Positions 1-5,246 of a DNA stretch of 6,772 nucleotides are shown here, one piece after another. The notes beneath the pieces are model-generated. The model searched no databases. It saw nothing but the letters and a program-made list of their open reading frames with translations, and was not told where the DNA came from. This DNA comes from Pseudomonadota bacterium (lineage in GTDB: Bacteria; Pseudomonadota; Alphaproteobacteria; Rhizobiales; Segnochrobactraceae), in assembly GCA_023442215.1 (NCBI GenBank), contig JAEZMP010000085.1:1-6772 (forward strand), in the 5' to 3' direction. Within the stretch, counting starts at the first letter, position 1; each line of letters starts with the position of its first letter. The position numbers and the translations under genes were made by a program.

Positions 1-24
1 ACCGTGATCTGGCTGTCTGGCCCG

Positions 25-68
25 GAGCGTTTTCCGGCCGGATGATGCCATCCGGACGGGAAGCGCTC
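25..68. repeat. Palindromic intergenic repeat, type 1, copy 1 (bulge-less form)
   Basis: A 44-nt inverted repeat. Positions 25-44 pair with 49-68 around the loop ATGC, with only one mismatch (37 against 56) and two G-T wobbles across 20 positions. The outer arms GAGCGTTTTCC and GGGAAGCGCTC and the inner core CGGATG...CATCCG match the elements at 2042-2087 and 2153-2200. This copy lacks the 4-nt TTGT bulge of the 2153 copy. It lies downstream of the minus-strand ubiE, beyond the presumed terminator. It could fold in RNA from either strand. Its function is unknown. Confidence 0.8.
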
Positions 69-81
69 CAGACGCGGCCGG

Positions 82-99
82 GACCCTATCCCTGTGTTC
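82..99 (-). repeat. Possible degenerate half of a type 2 palindromic repeat
   Basis: The stretch GACCCTATCCCTGT resembles the end of the element at 2090-2137 read on its reverse strand (GAGCCTATCCTTGT), differing at two of 14 positions and followed by a shared TTC. No matching right arm is visible, so this would be a remnant. It sits 13 bases after the type 1 copy at 25-68, echoing the type 1 / type 2 adjacency at 2042-2137. The match is short and could be chance. Confidence 0.35.
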
Positions 100-120
100 G
101 TTCGCCGACGTGGCGTTTCT

Positions 121-150
121 GATGCGAGAAGGACGGATGCGAGAAGGACG
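121..150. repeat. Perfect 15-bp tandem duplication
   Basis: The unit GATGCGAGAAGGACG occurs twice head-to-tail with no difference (121-135 and 136-150), and the next base also matches the first base of the unit. It lies between the hairpin repeat at 25-68 and the palindrome at 159-180, in the sequence following ubiE. No gene covers it. A replication-slippage duplication is the simplest explanation, and the locus may vary in copy number between strains. Confidence 0.85.
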
Positions 151-158
151 GAGGAAGC

Positions 159-180
159 CGGCCGCGGACGTCCGCGGCCG
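159..180 (-). terminator. 22-bp perfect palindrome, probable ubiE terminator
   Basis: Positions 159-180 form a perfect 22-bp palindrome centred on GACGTC, all G/C except the central A-T pairs. It begins 4 bases after the ubiE stop codon on the minus strand. Read in the ubiE direction it is followed by a pyrimidine-rich tract (GCTTCCTCCGTCCTTC) rather than a clean run of T. Position and stem strength suggest a transcription terminator or 3'-end stabilising hairpin. The poor T-tract and the lack of an unpaired loop keep confidence moderate. Confidence 0.55.
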
Positions 181-184
181 AACC

Positions 185-946
185 TCAGAGCTTGTAGCCG
201 GAATGGATGGCGGCGATGCCGCCGGAGAGCAGGCGATAGCTCACGCGCTCGAACCCGGCCCGGCCGAGCATCGCGGCGAAGCGCTCCGGGTTCGGGAAGG
301 TGCGGATCGATTCCACCAGATAGCGGTAGGGCTCGCCGTCACCAGCCACGGCCTGGCCGAGCTTCGGGATGACGTTGAAGGAATAGAAATCGTAGACCTT
401 GTCGAGCACGGGCATGTCGACGTGGGAGAACTCGAGGCACATGTAGCGCCCGCCGGGCTTCAGGACCCGGAACGCCTCGGCGATCGCCACCTCGCGGCGG
501 GGCACGTTGCGAAGGCCGAAGGCGATGGTGTAGCTGTCGAAATGATTGTCGGGCAGCGGCAGGCTCTCGGCGTTGGCCTCGACGAAGGTCACGGCGTCGT
601 CGAGCTTGCGCTTCACCGCCCGCTCGTGCCCGACCGCGAGCATATCGCCGTTGATGTCGAGCACGGTCGCCTCCGCGACGCGGTCGGAGCGTTCCACGAT
701 GCGGAAGGCGATGTCGCCGGTGCCGCCGGCGACGTCGAGCGCCTGGAACGAGCCCGGCCGGCCCTTGCGCGGCGGCGACAGCCACGAGACCATCGCGTCC
801 TTCCAGAGCCGGTGCAGCCCGCCGGACATCAGGTCGTTCATGATGTCGTAGCGGCGCGCGACCTTGTGGAACACGTCGTCGACGAGGCCCTGCTTCTCCT
901 CGAGCGCGATCCGCTTGAATCCGAACTCCGCGTCCATCCGCTCCAT
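185..946 (-). CDS. ubiE: Ubiquinone/menaquinone biosynthesis C-methyltransferase UbiE
   Basis: This is a SAM-dependent C-methyltransferase. In the family it methylates 2-methoxy-6-polyprenyl-1,4-benzoquinol in ubiquinone synthesis and demethylmenaquinone in menaquinone synthesis; in an alphaproteobacterium the ubiquinone role is the likely one. The 253-aa product is normal family length. Visible are the first UbiE signature YDIMNDLMSGGLHRLW (residues 33-48), the SAM-binding glycine loop LDVAGGTGDIAF (70-81), the acidic residue of motif II in VLDINGDML (95-103), and the second signature RVLKPGGRYMCLEFS (160-174). The C-terminal HSGYKL is typical. The start at 946 has GGAAAG seven bases upstream; a second ATG at 937 (250 aa) is almost as good, and the reading frame stays open to an ATG at 1006 that adds residues not typical of the family. 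It is divergent from mutM. ubiB, often the next gene, is not within the 184 bases that remain. Confidence 0.96.
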   Translation of the reverse strand: MERMDAEFGFKRIALEEKQGLVDDVFHKVARRYDIMNDLMSGGLHRLWKDAMVSWLSPPRKGRPGSFQALDVAGGTGDIAFRIVERSDRVAEATVLDINGDMLAVGHERAVKRKLDDAVTFVEANAESLPLPDNHFDSYTIAFGLRNVPRREVAIAEAFRVLKPGGRYMCLEFSHVDMPVLDKVYDFYSFNVIPKLGQAVAGDGEPYRYLVESIRTFPNPERFAAMLGRAGFERVSYRLLSGGIAAIHSGYKL

Positions 947-1138
947 CTCTCCGCTTTCCGGCCCGGTTTTGGCGGGGCCGAACAACCCGTCATGCGGCGC
1001 GACCATAGCGGAAGCCCCTCCGCCGCGCTATCTGAACGCTGCCGTCGTCATGACGGCGACCGCCGACGGCCGTCCGCCGACGATCCGTCTGCACCGAACC
1101 GCGCGGCGCCGCCGCGAACACCGGGAGGCCGTGCCGCG
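947..1138. promoter_or_regulatory. Divergent ubiE/mutM intergenic region
   Basis: These 192 bases separate the divergent starts of ubiE and mutM and must hold the promoters of both unless a start is misplaced. I cannot point to convincing -35/-10 boxes in this GC-rich sequence. A small inverted repeat GCCGTC / GACGGC (1041-1046 and 1052-1057) lies near the middle. The mutM Shine-Dalgarno sequence GGAGG is at 1124-1128, ten bases before its ATG. Confidence 0.5.
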
Positions 1139-2017
1139 ATGCCCGAGTTGCCGGAAGTCGAAACCGTGCGCCGCGGCCTCGCCCCGGTGATGGAAGGCCG
1201 CCGCCTCATCACCGTCACGGCCCGGCGGCCGGACCTGCGCTTTCCGTTTCCCGAGCGCTTCGCCGACCGGCTCCGGGGCCGGCGGGTGGAGGCGCTCGAC
1301 CGGCGCGCCAAGTACCTGATCGCCCGCCTCGACGGCCCCGACGCCCTCGTCATGCATCTCGGCATGTCCGGCTCGTTCCGCATCGAGACCGAAAGCGCCG
1401 ATACGCCCGGCGCGTTCCATCATCCCCGCTCCAAGGCGGCCGCGCACGACCATGTGACGTTCGATCTCGAGGGCGGGGCGCGGATCGTCTATAACGACCC
1501 GCGGCGCTTCGGCTTCATGGTGCTGGCGGATGCGGCGGGGCTCGACGACCATCCGCTGTTCCGCCACCTCGGCATCGAGCCGCTCGGCAACGCGCTGTCG
1601 CCCGCGCTGCTGGCGCAGGCCTTCGCCGGGCGGGCGACGAGCCTCAAGGCCGCCCTGCTCGACCAGCGCCGCATCGCCGGCCTCGGCAACATCTATGTCT
1701 GCGAGGCGTTGTGGCGGGCCGGGCTTTCGCCCGCCGCTCCGGCCGGCTCCATCGCGAATGCCGACGGAAGCGCCAACGCCCGGGCGGAGCGTCTGGCCGA
1801 GGCGATCCGCGCCGTGCTGACGGAAGCGGTCGCCGCCGGCGGCTCGACGCTGCGCGACCACATCCAGGCCGACGGCTCGCTCGGCTACTTCCAGCACACC
1901 TTCGCGGTCTACGACCGGGAGGGCGACGCCTGCCGCACGGCGGGCTGCGCGGGAACGGTCGGCCGCATCACCCAGAACGGCCGCTCGACCTTCTTCTGCG
2001 CGACGTGCCAGTCTTGA
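1139..2017 (+). CDS. mutM: Formamidopyrimidine-DNA glycosylase / AP lyase (Fpg)
   Basis: This base-excision repair enzyme removes 8-oxoguanine and ring-opened purines from DNA and then cleaves the abasic site. The 292-aa product starts MPELPEVETV, giving the catalytic N-terminal Pro (residue 2) and Glu (residue 3) once Met is removed. The conserved Lys of the catalytic domain is K58 (RRAKYL). Other landmarks are MHLGMSG (72-78), YNDPRRFG (118-125), and the helix-two-turn-helix segment GLGNIYVCEAL with Asn184. The C-terminal zinc finger has Cys265, 270, 287 and 290; its first pair is spaced C-x4-C, where E. coli has C-x2-C. All catalytic residues are present. The start is fixed by the essential N-terminal Pro and by GGAGG at 1124-1128. 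The frame is open far upstream over ubiE, but that part is antisense shadow. It is divergent from ubiE, and repeats follow the stop. Confidence 0.97.
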   Translation: MPELPEVETVRRGLAPVMEGRRLITVTARRPDLRFPFPERFADRLRGRRVEALDRRAKYLIARLDGPDALVMHLGMSGSFRIETESADTPGAFHHPRSKAAAHDHVTFDLEGGARIVYNDPRRFGFMVLADAAGLDDHPLFRHLGIEPLGNALSPALLAQAFAGRATSLKAALLDQRRIAGLGNIYVCEALWRAGLSPAAPAGSIANADGSANARAERLAEAIRAVLTEAVAAGGSTLRDHIQADGSLGYFQHTFAVYDREGDACRTAGCAGTVGRITQNGRSTFFCATCQS

Positions 2018-2041
2018 ATCGCCCCGGCACACCGGGTCCGC

Positions 2042-2087
2042 GGGCTATCCTGCCGACCGGATGATTCCATCCGATCGGAAAGCGCTC
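2042..2087. repeat. Palindromic intergenic repeat, mosaic copy 2 (type 2-like left arm, type 1 core)
   Basis: The inner stem 2053-2063 pairs with 2068-2078 around the loop ATTC, with one G-T wobble in 11 pairs. The right arm GAAAGCGCTC is identical to that of the type 1 element at 2153-2200. The left arm GGGCTATCCTGCCG instead resembles the reverse-strand arm of the type 2 element (GAGCCTATCCTTGTCG). This copy therefore looks like a mosaic or an eroded element. It begins 25 bases after the mutM stop and may act in mutM 3'-end formation. Confidence 0.75.
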
Positions 2088-2089
2088 TG

Positions 2090-2137
2090 GAGCATATCCC
2101 GTTCAGATCGAACGATCTGAACGACAAGGATAGGCTC
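2090..2137 (-). repeat. Palindromic intergenic repeat, type 2 (48 nt)
   Basis: The inner stem is a perfect 11-bp inverted repeat, 2100-2110 with 2113-2123, around AA (CGTTCAGATCG / CGATCTGAACG). The outer arms GAGCATATCC (2090-2099) and GGATAGGCTC (2128-2137) pair with one mismatch. A 4-nt ACAA bulge at 2124-2127 is unpaired. On the reverse strand this reads GAGC-outer arm-TTGT-inner stem, the same plan and the same 48-nt length as the element at 2153-2200, although the arm sequences differ. Strand is given from the TTGT bulge. It is not followed by a T-run. Confidence 0.85.
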
Positions 2138-2152
2138 GAACCTTTGAATCTG

Positions 2153-2200
2153 GAGCGATTTCTTGTCGACCGGATGATTCCATCCGGTCGGAAAGCGCTC
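2153..2200 (+). repeat. Palindromic intergenic repeat, type 1 (48 nt, full copy)
   Basis: The inner stem CGACCGGATG / CATCCGGTCG (2167-2176 with 2181-2190) is perfect, with loop ATTC. The outer arms GAGCGATTTC (2153-2162) and GAAAGCGCTC (2191-2200) pair with one mismatch. TTGT at 2163-2166 is an unpaired bulge on the left. It ends TCTAG just before recQ, and an alternative GTG start for recQ (2204) directly abuts it. Its position 49 bases before the recQ ATG means it could lie in the recQ leader if transcription starts upstream or reads through from mutM. Confidence 0.87.
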
Positions 2201-2232
2201 TAGGTGTTGGGGCACCCCCGAATCATTCCGCC

Positions 2233-2236
2233 GGAG
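2233..2236 (+). promoter_or_regulatory. Candidate recQ ribosome binding site
   Basis: GGAG lies 12 bases before the ATG at 2249, slightly farther than usual. No comparable site precedes the alternative GTG at 2204, whose upstream sequence is the end of the palindromic repeat. This supports the ATG start. Confidence 0.55.
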
Positions 2237-2248
2237 ACATCCGCCGCC

Positions 2249-4081
2249 ATGCCCGTTTCCGAAGTTCAGCGCCCGCTCGACGTCCTGAAATCCGTGTTCG
2301 GATTTCCGGGCTTCCGGGGGATGCAGGGCGACATCATCGAGCATGTCGTGAAGGGCGGCGACTGCCTCGTGCTGATGCCGACCGGGGGCGGCAAGTCGCT
2401 GTGCTACCAGGTGCCCGCGCTCTGCCGGCCGGGCACGGCGATCGTCGTCTCCCCGCTGATCGCGCTGATGCACGACCAGGTGCAGGCGCTGCGGCAGCTC
2501 GGCGTCAAGGCGGCGATGCTGAACTCGAGCCTCGAATTCTCCGAGGTGCGGGCGGTCGAGCGCGATCTGCTCGCCGGCCATCTCGACCTGCTCTATGTCG
2601 CGCCGGAGCGGCTTCTGACCGACGGCTTCCTGTCGCTGCTGGAGCGCATCGACATCGCCCTGTTCGCCATCGACGAGGCGCACTGCGTGTCGCAGTGGGG
2701 GCACGATTTCCGCCCCGAATACCGCCGGCTGACCGTGCTGCACGAGCGCTTTCCCGCCGTGCCGCGGATCGCGCTCACCGCCACGGCCGACGGCCCGACC
2801 CGGCGCGACATCCTGGAGCGGCTGGCGCTTGGCGACGGACGGGTGTTCCTCGCCAGCTTCGACCGGCCGAACATCCGCTATCGCGTCAGCGCCAAGACGA
2901 GCCCGCGCAACCAGCTGCGCGCGTTCCTCGACGACCACGCGGGCGAGGCGGGCGTGATCTACTGCCTGAGCCGGGCGAAGGTGGAGGAACTCGCATCCGC
3001 GCTTTCGGCAGAAGGCCGGCCGGCGCTCGCCTACCATGCCGGCCTCGACAAGGAGATCCGCGCCGCCAACCAGGACCGCTTCCTCAAGGAGGAAGGGCTG
3101 ATCATGGTCGCGACCGTCGCGTTCGGCATGGGCATCGACAAGCCCGACGTGCGCTTCGTGGTGCACATGGACATGCCGAAGAGCATGGAGGCCTACTATC
3201 AGGAGACCGGGCGCGCGGGGCGCGACGGGCTGAAGTCCGAGGCGCTCATGCTCTACGGCATGGAGGACGTCGCCAAGCTGATGCAGTTCACCGATGCCTC
3301 GGAGGCTCCGGAAGCCCAGAAGCGGGTGGAGCGGCAGAAGCTCGACGCCCTGATCGGCTATTGCGAGACCGCGCGCTGCCGGCGTCAGGTGCTGCTCGCC
3401 TATTTCGAGGAAGAGCTCGCCGAGCCCTGCGGCAACTGCGACACCTGCCTGGAACCGGTGAAGACCTTCGACGGAACGGAAGCCGCCCAGAAGGTGATGT
3501 CGGCGATCCTGCGCACCGGCGAGCGCTTCGGCGCCGCCCACATCATCGACATCCTCCTCGGCAACGCCACCGAGCGGATGCGGCAGCTCAACCACGACGG
3601 ACTGAAGACCTTCGGCTGCGGCAAGGAGTTCGGCCGCGAGGGTTGGCGCTCGGTCATCCGCCAGCTTGCCGCCATGGGGCTGATCCAGGTCGACGTCGAG
3701 GGCCACGGCGGCCTGCACCTCGGACCGGATTACCGCGACGTGCTGAAGGGCGAGCGGCGGATCGAGCTGAAGGAGGACGGCGTGCGCGCCCGCAAGGCCG
3801 GCGGCCGCGGCGCCGCGCGCTCCGACCGTCCGCGCGCCCCCGCCGCCTTCGAGGACGCCTCCGACGAGCGGCTCTACGAGGCGTTGCGCGCGCTCAGGCT
3901 GTCGCTCGCCCGCGACCAGGGCGTGCCGCCCTACGTGATCTTCCACGACACCACGCTGATCGAGATCGCCACCCGCCGGCCCCGCTCGATGGCCGAGTTC
4001 GGCCGGATCTCCGGCGTCGGCGAGGCCAAGCGCGAGCGCTATGGCGAGCGCTTCGTGGCCGTGGTGCGGGCGGGCGGATAG
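2249..4081 (+). CDS. recQ: ATP-dependent DNA helicase RecQ
   Basis: This 3'-5' superfamily 2 helicase acts in recombination, stalled-fork processing and suppression of illegitimate recombination. The 610-aa length matches bacterial RecQ. The core shows Walker A TGGGKS (residues 45-50, Lys49), Ia SPLIALMHDQ, DEAH (142-145), the RecQ aromatic-rich loop through CVSQWGHDFRPEY (146-158), motif III LTATA, motif V GMGIDKPDVR and motif VI QETGRAGRDG (318-327). The RQC zinc module has Cys377, 394, 397 and 400 in the E. coli-like spacing, followed by the winged helix. A basic, Ala/Arg-rich linker (about 512-535) leads into a C-terminal HRDC domain (about 536-605). All domains are present, so a full-length active enzyme is expected. 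ATG 2249 is preferred over GTG 2204, which would add 15 unrelated residues. It converges on the csp gene; mutM lies upstream on the same strand beyond repeats. Confidence 0.97.
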   Translation: MPVSEVQRPLDVLKSVFGFPGFRGMQGDIIEHVVKGGDCLVLMPTGGGKSLCYQVPALCRPGTAIVVSPLIALMHDQVQALRQLGVKAAMLNSSLEFSEVRAVERDLLAGHLDLLYVAPERLLTDGFLSLLERIDIALFAIDEAHCVSQWGHDFRPEYRRLTVLHERFPAVPRIALTATADGPTRRDILERLALGDGRVFLASFDRPNIRYRVSAKTSPRNQLRAFLDDHAGEAGVIYCLSRAKVEELASALSAEGRPALAYHAGLDKEIRAANQDRFLKEEGLIMVATVAFGMGIDKPDVRFVVHMDMPKSMEAYYQETGRAGRDGLKSEALMLYGMEDVAKLMQFTDASEAPEAQKRVERQKLDALIGYCETARCRRQVLLAYFEEELAEPCGNCDTCLEPVKTFDGTEAAQKVMSAILRTGERFGAAHIIDILLGNATERMRQLNHDGLKTFGCGKEFGREGWRSVIRQLAAMGLIQVDVEGHGGLHLGPDYRDVLKGERRIELKEDGVRARKAGGRGAARSDRPRAPAAFEDASDERLYEALRALRLSLARDQGVPPYVIFHDTTLIEIATRRPRSMAEFGRISGVGEAKRERYGERFVAVVRAGG

Positions 4082-4105
4082 ACCGGATCGCAGCGCGGCC
4101 GGCGC

Positions 4106-4136
4106 AAAAAGAAACGGCGCCCCGAGGAGCGCCGTT
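4106..4136 (-). terminator. Intrinsic terminator of the csp gene (distal hairpin)
   Basis: An 8-bp perfect stem (AACGGCGC at 4113-4120 with GCGCCGTT at 4129-4136) has an 8-nt loop. On the minus strand it is followed by TCTTTTT (4112-4106), a proper T-tract. Only A-containing sequence follows it on the plus strand, so the T-tract serves transcription of csp. The hairpin itself lies 31 bases past the recQ stop and may also help stop recQ transcripts. Confidence 0.85.
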
Positions 4137-4150
4137 CCCAAAATCAAGAA

Positions 4151-4169
4151 GCCGCCCCAGGGGGGCGGC
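4151..4169 (-). terminator. Second hairpin just after csp (proximal)
   Basis: An 8-bp all-G/C stem, GCCGCCCC (4151-4158) with GGGGCGGC (4162-4169), encloses a 3-nt loop six bases beyond the csp stop codon. In the csp direction it is followed by TTCTTGATTTT, a mixed T-rich tract. With the distal hairpin it makes a tandem terminator in the convergent recQ/csp gap. Confidence 0.7.
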
Positions 4170-4175
4170 GTCCAA

Positions 4176-4388
4176 TCACTCGGCGGCCTGCAGATTGCCG
4201 GCCGAAGACTTGCCCGTGCGACGGTCGGTCAGGATCTCGTAGGCGATCTTCTGGCCTTCACGCAGCTCGTGCAGCCCCGCGCGCTCGACGGCGGAGATGT
4301 GGACGAACACGTCCTTGCCCCCGTCATCGGGCTGAATGAAGCCGTAGCCCTTCTGCGCGTTGAACCACTTCACTGTGCCCTTGCTCAT
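4176..4388 (-). CDS. Cold-shock domain protein (CspA family)
   Basis: This small single-domain protein of 70 aa binds single-stranded RNA/DNA and acts as an RNA chaperone, in many bacteria induced by cold or stationary phase. It shows the family start MSKGTVKWFN (Trp8, Phe9), RNP1 KGYGFI (13-18) and RNP2 VFVHIS (27-32), the surface aromatic and basic residues for nucleic-acid binding. The C-terminal half (GQKIAYEI, then GKSSAGNL) matches alphaproteobacterial CspA-type proteins. The start at 4388 gives the canonical N-terminus and has AAAGGA six bases upstream; an in-frame ATG at 4403 would overlap that site. It is convergent with recQ and followed by tandem terminators. A long leader precedes it. 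Which csp paralogue this is cannot be told from the sequence. Confidence 0.95.
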   Translation of the reverse strand: MSKGTVKWFNAQKGYGFIQPDDGGKDVFVHISAVERAGLHELREGQKIAYEILTDRRTGKSSAGNLQAAE

Positions 4389-4553
4389 GGCACATCCTTT
4401 CACGTCTTAGATATAGAGATCGACCGTCACGCACGGGCGTGTCCAATCGGCTTGCGCGAGGATTGGAACAAATGTTCGTGGCCCTCTCCCGTCCGGTCGG
4501 CCGTGCCGGCCATTCCGTGACGAAGCTGCCAAGAAATCCGGCCAATTTCGACG
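4389..4553 (-). promoter_or_regulatory. Probable long 5' leader of the csp mRNA
   Basis: If the promoter at 4560-4588 is right, transcription begins near 4553 and leaves a leader of about 165 nt with no convincing gene. A long, structured leader is a known feature of E. coli cspA-type mRNAs, where it controls translation with temperature. A perfect 7-bp inverted repeat, TCCAATC (4442-4448) with GATTGGA (4461-4467) and a 12-nt loop, lies within it. I do not see a clear copy of the E. coli cold box. The leader is inferred from the promoter call. Confidence 0.45.
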
Positions 4554-4559
4554 AGTGCC

Positions 4560-4588
4560 ATATAAGACCGACCAACCGTCAGGATCAA
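4560..4588 (-). promoter_or_regulatory. Candidate sigma-70-type promoter for csp
   Basis: On the minus strand, TTGATC (4588-4583) is followed after 17 bases by TTATAT (4565-4560). Both boxes partly match the -35 and -10 consensus with ideal spacing, and the -10 box lies in an unusually AT-rich spot for this genome. The site lies in the 249-bp gap between the upstream DUF805 gene and csp, pointing towards csp. Confidence 0.5.
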
Positions 4589-4637
4589 GACGCAGATGTT
4601 ACATCTCTGCAAAGAGGCGTGATCTTGGAACGGATGG

Positions 4638-5117
4638 TCAAATGCCGACCGGATCCTCGCCGAACCGGTTCGGTCCGCGGGTGCCGCGGAAGAAGCCGAG
4701 TTCGATCAGGAACCACAGTGCCGCGAGGCTGGCGACCGCCGCGACCACCGAGGTCAGCCAGAAGGCCGGTCCGAACGGCGGGGATTCCGCAAGGATGTTG
4801 TGCAGCCACGACGGCACATAGAATATCAGCGCCAGCCAGCCGGTGCGGTTGCGGTCGTGGAGCCGCTTCACCGTGAGCGCCAGCGAGGCGATGGTCAGGA
4901 TCACCTCGACCGCGAGCACGAAGACGAGCGCACCCGCCGGCAGGGCGAAGATGGTGATCTCGTCGCCCGGCGCGATGGCCTGGAACCGGTCACCCACCGC
5001 CACCGCGAGAATGGCGATGGCCGCGACCGCGACGATGAAGATGCCGATATGGCCGAGCCAGTAGGTCTTGCGGCCGATGCGGCCGCCGAACCCGAAAAAC
5101 AGCGCCCCGAAACCCAT
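4638..5117 (-). CDS. DUF805 family membrane protein (copy A)
   Basis: The 159-aa product is a small integral membrane protein of the DUF805 family, whose biochemical role is not established. It begins LFFGFGGRIGRKTYWLGHI, the usual family opening. Hydrophobic segments lie at about residues 23-42, 54-82, 94-111 and 119-140, suggesting four membrane helices. The conserved family motifs are KRLHDRNRTGW (84-94) and the C-terminal GTRGPNRFGEDP (145-156). The start at 5117 aligns with that of the neighbouring paralogue. The frame stays open to an ATG at 5210, but the extra 31 residues are basic, low in hydrophobicity and not family-like. It lies 129 bp downstream of the second DUF805 gene on the same strand. 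I cannot assign a substrate or partner. Confidence 0.88.
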   Translation of the reverse strand: MGFGALFFGFGGRIGRKTYWLGHIGIFIVAVAAIAILAVAVGDRFQAIAPGDEITIFALPAGALVFVLAVEVILTIASLALTVKRLHDRNRTGWLALIFYVPSWLHNILAESPPFGPAFWLTSVVAAVASLAALWFLIELGFFRGTRGPNRFGEDPVGI

Positions 5118-5217
5118 GCGATGTCGCCCCGTTGGTGATGCCGTCGCGCGTCCCTGCGCGCTGTCGCCGTTGCGCGCCCCTCGCGCGGTGAATCGGCGCT
5201 CAATCACCATACCAGAA

Positions 5218-5233
5218 CGCGCCTCGAGGCGCG
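5218..5233. repeat. 16-bp perfect palindrome between the two DUF805 genes
   Basis: CGCGCCTCGAGGCGCG is a perfect palindrome, 13 bases after the stop codon of the upstream DUF805 gene. An overlapping alternative hairpin, GCGCGC / GCGCGC around ACGGG (5229-5245), cannot form at the same time. No T-tract follows on the minus strand (TTCTGGT). It could be a weak terminator, a processing hairpin or a protein-binding site. The rest of the 129-bp gap shows only further GCGC-rich short repeats. Confidence 0.6.
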
Positions 5234-5246
5234 CACGGGGCGCGCA

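Noticed and set aside
947..1006. Longer ubiE form starting at ATG 1006
   Set aside because: The extra 20 residues are not typical of UbiE, and good ribosome-site candidates precede the ATGs at 946 and 937.
110..1138. 343-codon upstream extension of the mutM frame
   Set aside because: It is antisense to ubiE. MutM needs its N-terminal Pro-Glu at the protein start, which fixes the ATG at 1139.
1028..2032. 334-codon minus-strand frame antisense to mutM
   Set aside because: No family resemblance, biased composition, and fully overlaps a well-supported gene.
2042..2200. CRISPR-like array from the repeated units
   Set aside because: The units are palindromic, differ in sequence and orientation, are separated by only 2 and 15 bases, and have no spacers of even length or cas genes.
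2045..4147. 700-codon open frame on the minus strand, antisense to recQ
   Set aside because: Its translation is low-complexity, rich in Arg, Ala, His and Gly, with no recognisable domain. It mirrors recQ in a high-GC genome where antisense frames stay open, and the sense frame shows every RecQ motif.
2401..4242. 613-codon plus-strand open frame overlapping recQ and running past its stop
   Set aside because: An Arg/Ala/Pro-rich out-of-frame translation of recQ with no domain; a codon-bias shadow.
4427..4612. 61-codon minus-strand frame in the csp leader region
   Set aside because: No recognisable family, and it overlaps the candidate promoter boxes. A leader peptide is not excluded but has no positive support.
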